Shown: piece after piece, positions 44,684-55,399 of the stretch | How the letters are laid out: each line of letters starts with the position of its first letter | Position numbering within the stretch: the first letter of the stretch is position 1 | Assembly (NCBI RefSeq): GCF_019279795.1 | Contig: NC_056733.1 | Coordinates: 1,424,301,917-1,424,365,916 of the forward strand | Direction: 5' to 3' | Length of the DNA stretch: 64,000 nucleotides | Source: Protopterus annectens | Lineage: Eukaryota > Chordata > Ceratodontiformes > Protopteridae | Notes under the pieces: generated by a model | Told to the model about the DNA's origin: nothing | Databases searched by the model: none | The model's input: only the letters and a program-made list of their open reading frames with translations | Translations under genes and position numbers: made by a program

Positions 44684-46082
44684 TGTGACGATTGGGGAGA
44701 GATGGGCGAAGGCTGCCAGCCTAGTCAAATAGAATTTGATATATAATTCTGTCAACTGTATAAATACATGTAAAATACAGGCTTGTGTTTTTAAATGAAA
44801 GAAAAACACTTTAAAATGTGATCTTCAAGATTGTTACAACATTGCCCCCTTGCTGTAAAGAAAAACTAAGTCAAGCCTTTCAAATTTGTCTTTTGAAATT
44901 GAAATGATTTTATGACATTCTTTGATCTTTAAAGTTGGTTCCGGTCAGGCTGGCTGAAGACATTCTGTCTATTGTGTTAACTAAGGACTAATTGCTAGAG
45001 TGTATATGTGAAATGCCTTTTAGTGTTGTATTCTCCTGTGCAGGTGTTAGCTTGTGAAATAATGTAAATTGAGTTTCTATTAGCCTGGGAACTCAGAGCA
45101 GGTGTCAAGATGATGCAATATGAATACTGGGAAAACCTAAGGGTCAAAAATGATGTAATCTGGGGAGGACCAAGAGACGTGTTTGTTAGTGATGTTTTAT
45201 AAACTGTGTCTCAGAGAGAGATAAAGAGCATTTTGATCTTGATATCCAACTTACCAGCACTCTGCTTATGCTCACATGTAAGTTTCTAGCATTGAGATTT
45301 CTTGTACGAACAGTTAAAGCTAGTACAGATTAATTGGGTATTTTTCTTTGAAATCAGACCTGTCCTACTGTATTATTTTAAGTTTCTTTGTGATCTCTGA
45401 ACTCTTGGATATCTCTGTGGTATAGTAGTTTTGTCTTGTGTTTTAATTATTTATTATTAAATATTTTTAAAACCTTCTACCTGTGGCTGCTTTGTGTAGA
45501 GATGAGCTCTAGAATACATTGCATATTTATAGAGGTTATTGTAATAGACCACTCTAAAGTAAGCCTCAACTGTTAGTCATACTACCATTGGATTACAATA
45601 TTGTACAGTAATAATTGGACACCCTTTTAAGGGCCTTTTAGTAGCTGATGATATTAACTGGGTGGTGGCAGTAATTACTACCGTATAGTCTGGGTAAAGG
45701 GGTACAGTTGGAGAATCTGTGTCAGCTTTTCCCAGGAGGGTCTGTGAAGTTGTATAAATACTTATCTCAAAGTGTGTGTTGTGTCAGCTACTTGGCAGGG
45801 ACACAAAGCACTGGTTGGACAGAGAGGGTACTGGAGGTTTTAGCTTGCCCAGTTAGGATGAGACCTGGACCCTATAGCTGTGCCAGTGGGGAGTCTTATT
45901 GTGGAAAAGGTGAGCAAGGGAGCAACCAGCCCCAGACTGACTGTGATCTCTGTGTGCACTTAAGGGAAACTGTACTTATTGTGTGTATTAGTTATCCTTT
46001 CCTCTTCTAGGAGACAACGTCCCTGGTGTTAGTGGTGAGGATTGAGGCTCCTTGACTGCTGGGCCAGGGCACGGTCATCACA
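44684..46082 (+). mobile_element. Solo LTR (LTR family 1, copy 1)
   Basis: A 1.4-kb unit starts TGTGACGATTGG and ends GGTCATCACA, with the short imperfect inverted ends TGTGA...TCACA. It is flanked by identical CTGGG at 44679-44683 and 46083-46087. TG...CA termini with a 5-bp duplication indicate an LTR retrotransposon or old retroviral LTR left by recombination. A TATA-like TTTATAAAC occurs near 45193 and an AT-rich ATTATTAAATATT near 45455. A short ORF (45708-46010) recurs in copy 2 but has no known domain. No internal gag/pol lies next to it. Gypsy versus ERV cannot be decided here. Confidence 0.75.
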
Positions 46083-46087
46083 CTGGG

Positions 46088-47869
46088 TAAAGGAAATAAT
46101 TCACATAACACTGCAGTCAGAATGTAACACCAGTAGGGGTGAGGTGTAAATATTCAGGATCGCTGTGTAGCCTGATCATGCGTGCATGGTTGAAATCAAC
46201 ATATGCACAGTTAGACAGCCATAGCTGCACTAGATATGTGAAAATCACTTACAAGACAATACAAGGAACCTCAGTGCAAAAACAATACGTTAATGGGTGC
46301 CTAAGGGCACCTACCATAAAGTCAACTTTCAAACAGCTACAACAATATGCACAACCCTAGCATAGCAAGAAATATGTGCAGTTACAAACTAATTTAGACA
46401 AGTTTACTGTTCAGCAGAAAAGCAAAACACCAGATGCAGCAGAAAAGCAGGATACCAAATTAACTTTTGTACTTTAGAAATGCAAAAAAACTGAAATCAG
46501 AGAATTTTGTTTAACAGTCTATATCCTAAGTGTTTTGCATATCCTTTCTATAATGCTTTGTATTACACAATTGCACATGCCAGCAGTCACTGTGCAAGGC
46601 AATTTACCTGCACAGTAAGTGCATTCCTTTTCAAAACCAAACTGCCCTCTCTACCTGGGACCGTGTTTCTAAGTACATTATTCATGTAGGCACTCATTGA
46701 TTTTTAAATTATTCTGGTGTTTCACTTTTGTGTTTTTTTAACAGATTCTAACTGCTGCCATATGTCAATGTGCTCCTATACCTGCCTTGCTAACAGACAG
46801 TTCCGTGTAGGTGTAGCATACATACACATCACAGTTATGGCTGCTCTGTTCTGACTTAGTTGCAGGATAATTTATTCTCATTACATTCTTCACTAGGGCA
46901 AGAGTTGCACTGACCTCAGAGTGGAAACATCTACACTGACATTGGTTGAATATCTTACTTCATGTTCTTAGCAAGCCACCAAACACTGCATATTACCATA
47001 TACATGACTCTGGGACCAAGTGTAAAACGTAAAGTGCCCAGTCTTACCACCAGAACACAACTCTCCATGGTACAAAAAAAATACCTTGTTTTGCTGCAGC
47101 ACTATATGTAGATTTAGACACTGGTTTTGTTTGCCCTTGCAAAGGCACCAGCCTGGACTGATGTTGAATTAGATAGATGCAATAGATATGCAATAGATAT
47201 ATGAGCATCTTTAAGATATCAAAGAGAAGATGGGAACAGTGCTTTGGTGATTCACATAAAAACCTGTAGAAATTTTAGTGGATTTACATTTATGGTTTCA
47301 GACAAAATTAAACAGGACTCAAGAGGTGGACCATGGGAGAACAAAACTGAAGAAAAATAACTAAGATGGCAGCTTAAGCTAAACACTACAAAGCTTCCAG
47401 GATTAAATGATGTAGTGTCTATTAAAAGTGCGCTTCAAAGGATTCGTAAAAGGTTTTAAACGGAATATATGGGTAAACAAAAGTTACAGAAATTAATTGA
47501 TGGTTGCTAATTAATTCTGATTGAAATTAAGAATTTTAATTGGTTAATGATTAAGTGGGGACGGCATTTAAATGTGCAATGTTTCGTATTATTTTTTGTT
47601 TTGAAAAAGTCCAGTAAGGACAAAAGCACTTAAAAAAAATTTGCAAACATGGTAATCCTGTTGGTCTTTAATGACAATTACTAGATGTGAAAAGAGCTAT
47701 ATTATTAAACTTGTTATAAAAAAGTTTTTGCATTTCATGCAGACATACACACTCCACTCCAGATCAATCTGCTACAAGTCTGCCAAAGCTTCACTAATAC
47801 GCAGCAATGGAAATAAACATGAAGCACATGCCTTTTTGGTAACTCTTGCAAGGTAAACTTTCTTCTCCT
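46088..47869. other. No recognised feature
   Basis: AT-rich DNA without gene or element signatures. A short AATAGATAT repeat is near 47180-47205. Confidence 0.4.
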
Positions 47870-48771
47870 TTGTTATTTATGATCACTGGGGTCAAAGCTA
47901 TTCAGACTCTATGGACGACTCACAGATCTTTTACCATGTATCATCATTTACAGGTACAATTTTTCCCCATCCAAGGACCACAAGCCTATTTTGCTTGCAT
48001 AACACACTGGATCCTTACCTCAGACCCTACACTCTACCATAACGCTGGTAATCTCCCTAACTCTAAGCGACCACTCCCCTATCTACATTCATAGATATGC
48101 ATCTCACCCTCCCAAAGAACACCTTTATAGGGAATCCCGCAATCTAGCTCACTTCAATCCTGACAAGTTCAACTCCACCTTGTCCAACATAAACTGGTCA
48201 TTTCTAAACAACCTCCCCCTTAATGACGCTGTAACCTCCTTCAATAAATTATTCAAAGACATATTAAAATTCTATGGCACCTTCCAGAAAGATCAGGGTA
48301 AAAGCACAATGTGCCCCTTGGTTGACCAAGCAAACATGCCATGTGGCAAAGGGACAGTGCCTGGAAAACATGGGTCAAACATAAAACTCCTCCCCTACTA
48401 CAGCAGTACAAACAACTAAGAAAATGGTGTAAAAAACTTATCAAAGACAAAAAAACCTTCTTTGCCTCAAGCCAGTGTAACCCACTAAAAAATCCTGGTC
48501 TACAATCAATAAAATCCTCCACCCTGGAAACCCTCCTGACCCCAGCGTCTTCCCTCTTAACACTGCCTCAGAAACTGCAGCTCTTTTAAATAACTATTTC
48601 ATTGATACCATCCAAAAAAATAACTAAAACTACTACCACTACTGCCTCTTCTCTAACTCAAAATACTACTACTACCTCTTCTCGACCTCCTCATCTCATC
48701 CTTCCATCCTCCAAATACTTTCACCCTACAACCAGTTCCCACTGCCTTCATCAAATCCCAAATGAACACAC
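47870..48771 (+). pseudogene. L2-like endonuclease end and linker (copy 1, left part)
   Basis: Contains the end of the endonuclease (DHSPIYIHRYA-type segment near 48070, equivalent to the SDH motif), then NLAHFNPDKFNSTLSNINWS near 48140, and a linker. KSWSTINKILHPG near 48490 is matched by FWSTINTILSPG in the second copy at 61440. TAALLNNYFIDTIQ follows near 48570. Stops and frame changes are many. It ends at TTAA 48772-48775, the insertion point of the foldback element. Confidence 0.68.
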
Positions 48772-48775
48772 TTAA

Positions 48776-51114
48776 AGGACCACTACGGGCAAATGATGAA
48801 GAAAACATATATTTTTTATCTTGCCATGATTTACTACACCTCCCAAAGCTGCCATCAGCAAAATAAGTACTCATTCCTAATTTTATTTTGTTTTTACTCT
48901 TGTCTGCCCTCATGGGGGCAGACATGGCGATTCCTTTGGAAAGCTAAATCTGTCCTATAATGCAGACTGTGAGGACAAATAGCCCTACCATTTGTTGTCA
49001 GACTAGACTTCCATTCACTTACAATGGAATTCCTGAAAAAAACTGCCAAGTTTGAGAGTCTGCAGCTCATGTGTCATTGACTGGTATGCGCTGAGTTTTA
49101 CAAATGTTGATCCTACTGATGTACTACACCATTCACTGAAAGAAACTTGCAAAAGCGTCAACAAATTACTGAGATAAAAAAGACTTTTCACAAGGAGCAG
49201 TTTTGCAAGTTTCAGTTCCTGGCCAGGTTACTCCTCCCATCTCCCCTCCTTCAGTGGGTAGAGTCTCACATTTCCAGCTTTGCTAGATTCAACTATTTAG
49301 TCAGCTTTGCATGACAATAGAAATAAAAAAAAATAGCCTGGTGTGCCACTAAAACTGTTCCCTTGTATGTCTTTTCACTTCTGAATAGCAATTCCCAAGA
49401 ATAAAAAAAAAGCAAACTCATCAGTCCAGAGTTTAGGCTAGTCTATCCATTTTTTAAAATGTGCACAGTAAAATATTCAACTTGTAATGCATTTTGGCTG
49501 CTTACATGGTTATCTTTACATAGTTATTCTCTTATAGTATAACCTGAACTTATGGTATTTAATGATAAATTTTACAACAATTCTCAGTTTCTTAACAATG
49601 ACCTCCCAAGCCTCTGATGTGACCTAGTACTTTCTTACTATTGCTTTATGTAGTTTGTCTTAGTTGTATACTTGTAGTGTGTTTCTCATCCTCTCAGCAA
49701 CAGACTCCTGAAGAAGCATATACTTTTATTGAAAGAGTACCAGCAGCTGTATTAAAAAGTGTTATTCTTGGCTTGCAATAATGGTAGGGGGAAACTGGAC
49801 CGTAGCAGTGGCTTTATCTGGCAATGTTGCAGTTGCTGGGGGGGACCCGAGCTGCGATGATGCAGGTAGACCAAGTGCGCTATGCAGACTTGTCTAGTAG
49901 GTATCCTTATTAAATAGTGTTGTTCTTGGCTTGCAATAACTGAAGGGAGAAACCGTAGCAGTTGTGTGGGTGTGGGTTGCTGTGTTTGTGGAAGGTGGAG
50001 ATGTGCCTTCGTAAGTGTGGTGCGAATGTTATGCATTATGAAATGGAGAAATTAAGAGTAAAATTTTGCTCAGTGAAGTCCCTAGCAATTTCATCACTGC
50101 TTGATTCAGGCATATACATTCCCTTGTGTTTGTCAGTACTATGTTTGAGTGCATTGTTTTGGAGTGTGGTATCACTGCTACAGCTGTTGGTACTCTTTCT
50201 ATACAAGTATATGCTTCTCCAGGAGTCTGTTGCTGAGAGGATGAGAAACACATTACAAATATACAACTAAGACAAACTACTGGGAGGTCATTGTTAAGAA
50301 ACTGAGAATTGTTGTAAAATTTATCATTAAATACCATAAGTTCAGGTTATATTATAAGAGAATAACTATGTAAAGATAACCATGTCAGCAGACAAAATGC
50401 ATTACAAGTTGAATATTTTACTGTGCACATTTTAAAAAATGGATAGACTAGCCTAAACTCTGGACTGATGAGTTTGCTTTTTTTTTATTCTTGGGAATTG
50501 CTATTCAGAAGTGGAGAGACATACAAGGGAACAGTTTTAGTGGCACACCAGGATATTTTTTTTTATTTCTATTGTCATGCAAAGCTGACTAAATAGTTGA
50601 ATCTAGCAAAGCTGGAAATGTGAGACTGTAGCCCACTGAAGGAGGGGAGATGGGAGGAGTAACCTGGCCAGGAACTGAAACTTGCAAAACTGCTCCTTGT
50701 GAAAAGTCTTTTTTATCTTAGTAATTTGTTGACACTTTTGCAAGTTTATTTCAGTGAATGTGTAGTACATCAGTAGGAACAACATTTGTAAAACTCAGTG
50801 CATACCAGTCAATGACACATGAGCTGCAGACTCTCAAACTTGGCAGTTTTTTTCAGGAATTCCATTGTAAGTGAATGGAAGTCTAGTCTGACAACAAATG
50901 GTAGGGCTATTTGTCCTCACAGTCTGCATTATAGGACAGATTTAGCTTTCCAAAGGAATCATCATGTCTGCCCCCATGAGGGCAGACAAGAGTAAAAACA
51001 AAATAAAATTAGGAATGAGTACTTATTTTGCTGAAGGCAGCTTTGGGAGGTGTAGTAAATCATGGCAAGATAAAAAAATATATGTTTTCTTCATCATTTG
51101 CCCGTAGTGGTCCT
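48776..51114. mobile_element. TTAA-flanked foldback element (Kolobok/T2-like, non-autonomous)
   Basis: A 2.3-kb element starts AGGACCACTACGGGCAAATG and ends with its reverse complement, flanked by TTAA at 48772-48775 and 51115-51118. Its arms are exceptionally long: about 977 bp (48776-49752) pairs with about 935 bp (50180-51114), with a central loop of 427 bp. TTAA duplications with ends starting TTAAAGG are known from Kolobok/T2 MITEs. No transposase ORF is present, so it is non-autonomous. Removing it and one TTAA restores the host LINE frame (MNTLK joined to PCSPSVDNLPPYFL). The arms differ by point changes and a ~45-bp indel near 49613. Confidence 0.85.
49751..49965. repeat. 158-bp spaced direct repeat in the foldback loop
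   Basis: ATTAAAAAGTGTTATTCTTG at 49751 and ATTAAATAGTGTTGTTCTTG at 49909 both continue GGCTTGCAATAA and a GGGAAAC-GTAGCAGT block. This is the only visible internal structure of the loop between the arms. Confidence 0.7.
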
Positions 51115-51118
51115 TTAA

Positions 51119-51254
51119 GCCCTGCTCTCCCTCAGTAGACAACTTACCACCCTATTTTCTTAGAATTGCTGCCAACTCCATTCCTTACCCAGTCTCTATT
51201 CTTATTAACTGCTCTATCACTGAATCTATTGTCCCTGGATTACAAAATTACTTC
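51119..51254 (+). pseudogene. L2-like RT N-terminal fragment (copy 1)
   Basis: In frame across the foldback site: SVDNLPPYFLRIAANSIPYP then ILINCSITESIVP. This is the RT segment before the HKGG block, and it matches SILINRSIQESTVP at 61765 in copy 2. It ends at 51254, where inverted LTR sequence begins. Confidence 0.7.
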
Positions 51255-52592
51255 TGTGACAACCGTGCCCTGGCCCAGCAATCAAGGAGCCTCAATCCTC
51301 ACCACTAACACCAGGGAGGTCGTCTCCTAGAAGAGAAAAGGATAACTAATACACACAGTAAAGTACAATTTCCCTTAAGTGCACACAGAGATCACAGTCA
51401 GTCTGGGGCTGGTTGCTCCTTTGCTCACCAGGTCCACAATAAGACTCCCCACTGGCACAGCTATAAGGTCCAGGTCTCAGCCTAACTGGGCAAGCTGGAA
51501 CCTCCAGTATCCTCTCTGTCCAACCAGTGCTTCGTGTCCCTGCCAAGTAGCTGACAACACACACACACTTAGAGATAAGTACTTATACAACTTCACAGAC
51601 ACTCCTGGGAAAGGCGGACACAGATTCTCCAGCTGTGCCCCTTTACCCAGACCGTATGGTAGTAATCCCTGCCACCACCCAGCTAATAATATCAGCTACT
51701 AAAAGTCCCTTTAAAAGGGTGTTCAGTTATTACTGTGCAATATTATTATCCAATGGTAGTATGACTAACAGTCAAGGCTTACTTTAGAATGGCCTATTAC
51801 AATAACCTCTACAAATATGCAATGTACTCTAGAGCTTATCTGTAACACAAACCAGCCACAGGTAGAAGGCTTTAAAAATATTTAATAGTAAATAATTAAA
51901 ACACAAGACAAAACTACTACACCACAGAGATATCTAAGAGTTCAGAGATCACACAGAAACTTAAAATAATACAGTAGGACAGGTCTGATTTCAAAGAAAA
52001 ATACCTAATTAATCTTTACTAGCTTTAACTATTCCTACAAGAAATTACAGTGCTAAAAATGTATATGTGAGCTTAGGCAGAGTGCGGGGTTAGATATCCA
52101 AGATCAAAATTCTTCTGAGTCTCTTGTGAGAAATAGTACTTAAACATTACTAACAAACATGTCTCTAAGGCCCTCCCAAATTACATCATTTTTGACACTT
52201 AGGTTTTCCCTGACAAACAAACTGCATTATTTAGCAATCTAACACCTGCACAGAAATTTACAACAGAAGACATTTCACATGTATATTCTAACAGAAACCA
52301 GAGCAATAAAGCACATTCCGCATGAAACCTTCACCCAGCCGCACTGGAGCCGAATTCTAACATGAAAGGGTCACAACATGCTTCACTGGGCCCGTAGAGT
52401 GCAATGTTGTCACATATTTTGCAGTTCCACATTTCACAGTATTCTTTACACTCAAGAAACATGCCTGTATTTTACATTTATCATCAAGAAAGCATGCCTG
52501 TATTTTACATTCATTTACAAATGCCAGAATTGTATATCAAATTCTATTTGACTAGGCTGGCAGCCTTTACCCATCTCTCTCCAATCATCACA
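51255..52592 (-). mobile_element. Solo LTR (LTR family 1, copy 2)
   Basis: Same family as 44684-46082, in inverted orientation, 1.34 kb. On the minus strand it begins TGTGATGATTGGAGAG (at 52592) and ends GGCACGGTTGTCACA (at 51255). Internal landmarks shared with copy 1 include the 3' segment encoding SYLAGT-STGWTER and the AAATATTTTTAAA block. No matching 5-bp duplication is found: left flank ACTTC, right flank CTATC. The L2 empty site nevertheless closes almost exactly (NYF joined to TIPLHKGG). Confidence 0.72.
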
Positions 52593-53210
52593 CTATCCCT
52601 CTGCACAAAGGAGGAAAATCTATTGATCCCTCTAACTACCGCCCCACTGCTATACTATCCCCACTCTCCAAGATTCTCGAAAAAGTGTCCACAGTCAGCT
52701 TATTAAACACCTGCTTGAAAACAACCTTCTTACTCCCACCCAACATGGCTTCAGACCTCACCACAACACATCAACAGCACTTCTCTCTTTCACAAACAGT
52801 AGCAAAAGCCCGTGACAAAAACCTACTAGTCTCCTGCCTATTCCTTGACCTGTCCAAGGCATTTGATACAGTTTCTCATTCTAAACTAAACTTCAAGGCC
52901 TCAATCTCTCCTTCCCCACCATAAACTGGTTCTCCAGCCACTTAGACAACAGAAAACAATCCATTCGCTGACAATGTGACCTCCCCATTTCTTCCTGTCA
53001 ACACCGGTGTTCCCCAAGGCTCTATACTGGATTCTCTCTTGTTTAATATTTTTACAAGTAGGCTGTCCTTTGCTTCCAACCTCTCCACAATTCACTGATG
53101 ACTCTACCCTTATTACCACTGCCCCCAGCATCCAAGAACTCCTTACTCTTACTCAAGAAACCTTTACATCTATCGAATCCTGGCTTACTGACAAATCAGC
53201 TTATACTAAA
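52593..53210 (+). pseudogene. L2-like reverse transcriptase core (copy 1)
   Basis: RT blocks read in plus-strand frames: PLHKGGKSIDPSNYRPTAIL near 52605, then SKILEK, LFLDLSKAFDTVSHSKL near 52840 (palm Asp), NTGVPQGSILDSLLFNIF near 53000, and FTDDSTLIT near 53095, the catalytic Y/F-x-D-D box with Thr. A frameshift lies near 52915, and smaller breaks are near 53040. The frame ends in the Lys-rich NPKK segment near 53210, just before the hairpin insertion. Confidence 0.78.
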
Positions 53211-53268
53211 CCCAAAAAAAATGAGTGAACTAGGCAGAAGAAACAAACAATCCAAAAATGAAACAAAC

Positions 53269-53533
53269 CCAACAGTAGCCAGCAAGAAAAAAATTGTTCG
53301 TTTAAAGATACTTTCTTTAACGTAAAATCAATTTAATGAAACTTTTTCACGTTTTTGTCACTTCAAATAAAGTAACTTCTTCAGAGACACAGACAAACAG
53401 CCCTGTTTGTCTGTGTGTCTGAAGAAGTTACTTTATTTGAAGTGATGAAAACGTGAAAAAATTTCATTAAATTGATTTTACGTTAAAGAAAGTATCATTA
53501 AAAGAACATTTTTTTCTTGCTGGCTACTGTTGG
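53269..53533. mobile_element. 265-bp hairpin (MITE-like palindrome)
   Basis: Near-perfect palindrome centred at 53401, beginning CCAACAGTAGCCAGCAAG and ending with its reverse complement. The inner part CTTCTTCAGAGACACAGAC mirrors GTCTGTGTGTCTGAAGAAG. Almost no loop. AAACCC lies at both sides (53265-53270 and 53534-53539) and may be a target duplication, though its overlap with the palindrome leaves this open. It separates the FTDD box from the C-terminal domain of the L2-like LINE. Confidence 0.8.
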
Positions 53534-53540
53534 AAACCCT

Positions 53541-54236
53541 AAAAAAAAAAAAACTTTGCTGTTCCTTCCCAAACAACTTGCACAGCACAAATCCACTTTC
53601 TCTATTTCCTCCATAAATAACACCACTATCAAACCAGAACCCCATACTAAACTACTCAGAGTCACAATTGAAGATGGACTTAAATTTGACATATATCCAT
53701 CAATGCACAAAAAAACTCACCAGAAACTTGGTCTCCTATACCGTAATTGTAAAATTTTTCACCCTCCACTAAACCTTCTCTTGCCCTCTCTCCTATTACC
53801 CTGCCTTCTGTATGCAGCTCCAATCCTCACCAACATTCAATCATCACTTCTATCCAAACTAGAGCAAACATACAATAAAATAGCTAGATTTTCCACTAAC
53901 TTCCCCTACAAATCCCATCACTGCCTTGCCCTTAAGTCACTACAATGGCCTGAATTCCCTACACAACTTCATCTATCTCAACTGCTCATCACACACACAA
54001 TTCTCTATAATACCTCTTCATGTCCCTCAGTTGCTAATATCGTATCTCAATACAACCCTTGTCGTCACCTCCACACCTCTGACAAATACCTCCTGAATAT
54101 ATACAAACCATCAAAACATATTGGCAAGTCCCTATACAAATACTCTGTAGCCCATACCTGGAACTCCCTTCCAATTAAAATAGATGTATCCCCCATAAGA
54201 ACCAATTCACACTCGAACTCAAACACCACATGCTAA
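53541..54236 (+). pseudogene. L2-like LINE C-terminal domain (copy 1)
   Basis: One long open frame to a stop at 54236. Blocks are TIKPEPHTKLLRVTIEDGLK (the L-G-V-x-I-D region), KTHQKLGLLYRNCK, then LLPCLLYAAPILTNIQSSLL, KLEQTYNKIARF, LALKSLQWPEFPTQLHLSQL and KHIGKSLYKYSVAHTWNSLP. It is the post-RT thumb and C-terminal domain of an L2/CR1-group LINE. The frame is the longest intact coding piece of this element. The GKHLYKYSIAQAWN block near 63640 is its counterpart in copy 2. Confidence 0.78.
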
Positions 54237-54734
54237 AGACTTGGTCCTGTCTATGCCAAATACCAACCTGACCTATAATTTGCTATCTTCCTAACACTAT
54301 CTTTTTCACTACCTCTTATTCTTCATCTCTTTTTCTCTCCTTCCCCCCTCTAGCTTCCTTCTTTTTTTTTGATCCTCTGTTTTTTCTTTAGTCCTGTTCC
54401 TCTTACTCTGCCTCTTCAGTCCTTGTATTACTTATTCTCCTCTTTCCCCCTCCTTTCTTTTTTTATCCTTCATTTCTTTACCCCTATTTGACTAACACAC
54501 CTACTCTAACTGCACTCATATTCTTTCATCTTGTAAATACTTCTGTACAGGATTCATCTTTTTTGCAACCAATTTACTTTACATTACAGCACCAATTCAA
54601 ATGCTTTTTGCAATCAATTACTTTTAAATTACTGCTCAAATTCTAATGAATGTGTATTTGACATTTATTTCAAATTTCTTATCAATGTACTTATTGCATG
54701 TTATTCTTTTTGTATAACAATTGTAACTGACTTC
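54237..54734 (+). other. L2-like 3' untranslated region
   Basis: Pyrimidine-rich sequence between the LINE stop codon and the conserved 3' tail. No other feature seen. Probably part of the LINE transcript. Confidence 0.5.
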
Positions 54735-54830
54735 TGAAGCTTTTCTCCTCGGGTTTCCACTGAAAAAGGGCCCCTGGGCTCAGTTGGATCAACCCACTTA
54801 ACAAATGATAATAAATAAACATAAATTTAG
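54735..54830 (+). repeat. L2-like LINE 3' tail
   Basis: GCTTTTCTCCTCGGGTTTCC, then GGGCCCCTGGGCTCAGTTGG and an AATAAATAAACATAAA end. Fragments with the same tail stand alone at 40165-40262 and 43905-44000. LINE RTs prime on such conserved tails. Confidence 0.65.
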
Positions 54831-55299
54831 CTTTGAATGTTGTGTGCGTTTTCAAAATAAGGTATTATTTAAACATCTGGTAGTATCAGCAAAATAAATC
54901 AATGGCTGTAGAAAGCACACTAGGCAACTTGCCATAACTGTATATGTTTAGGTCTGTTCAGTGTTGTAGTCACAGCTCGTAGGGACCTAAGGACCTCTGT
55001 TCATGCAGAGTTTGGCATCAGGTCTGACTTTTACAGCTGAGCACATTTCTACCATGGCTGGGCTGATATTGTGTTCACTTGGACATCACTACATGCCTAG
55101 TATATAAGTGGCATATACCTGCACCATCATTTGCTCTTACTTGCCCCAAAGCTCCTCAGGTGTGCATCCCATGACAGGGAATATAAGCCCTAACAAGGAA
55201 AGGAGGAGAGTAAGGTACAAGAGTCAAGGGGGGAGATGCATATGCACACCTATCCTATACCTTCATGGTCCCAGTCCAGTAGAGGGGGAAGAGGGCAAC

Positions 55300-55380
55300 A
55301 AAATTACAATGGTAACCACACTTGAACATTTACAGCTATGGTAAACTGCCTACACAATGGGGTCACTGCTGCAGTCATAA
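55300..55380. repeat. DIRS-3 internal complementary region remnant
   Basis: ACACTTGAACATTTACAGCT, a TATGGTAAACTGCCTACACA stretch and GGTCACTGCTGCAGTCAT align in order with 21080-21165 of DIRS-2, followed in both by AGACTCCCAAAGCT-type sequence. About one base in four differs. Confidence 0.6.
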
Positions 55381-55399
55381 TTTATAGTGAAGACTCCCA

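Larger units (their letters stand above)
47870..54830 (+). mobile_element. L2-like LINE (copy 1) with three nested insertions
   Basis: Plus-strand LINE whose coding remnants lie at 47870-48771, 51119-51254, 52593-53210 and 53541-54236, ending in a 3' tail at 54735-54830 (GCTTTTCTCCTCGGGTTTCC, then AATAAATAAAC). Between them are a TTAA foldback element, an inverted LTR and a 265-bp hairpin. Motif order is endonuclease end, RT and C-terminal domain. A second copy at 61321-64000 supplies the uninterrupted sequence and confirms the empty sites. Assignment to the L2 group rests on motifs and tail; it is clearly a different family from the CR1-like copies. Confidence 0.75.

Noticed and set aside
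45708..46010. 100-codon frame in the LTR as a protein-coding gene
   Set aside because: The peptide recurs in the second LTR only because the whole LTR is repeated; there is no recognised domain.
48776..51114. Foldback element as a piggyBac transposon
   Set aside because: TTAA flanks fit, but the ends start AGGACC and not CCY, and no transposase is present; Kolobok/T2-type ends fit better.
44684..52592. The two LTR copies as the two ends of one provirus
   Set aside because: They are in opposite orientation, copy 1 has its own target duplication, and the interval between them contains an L2-like LINE and not gag/pol.
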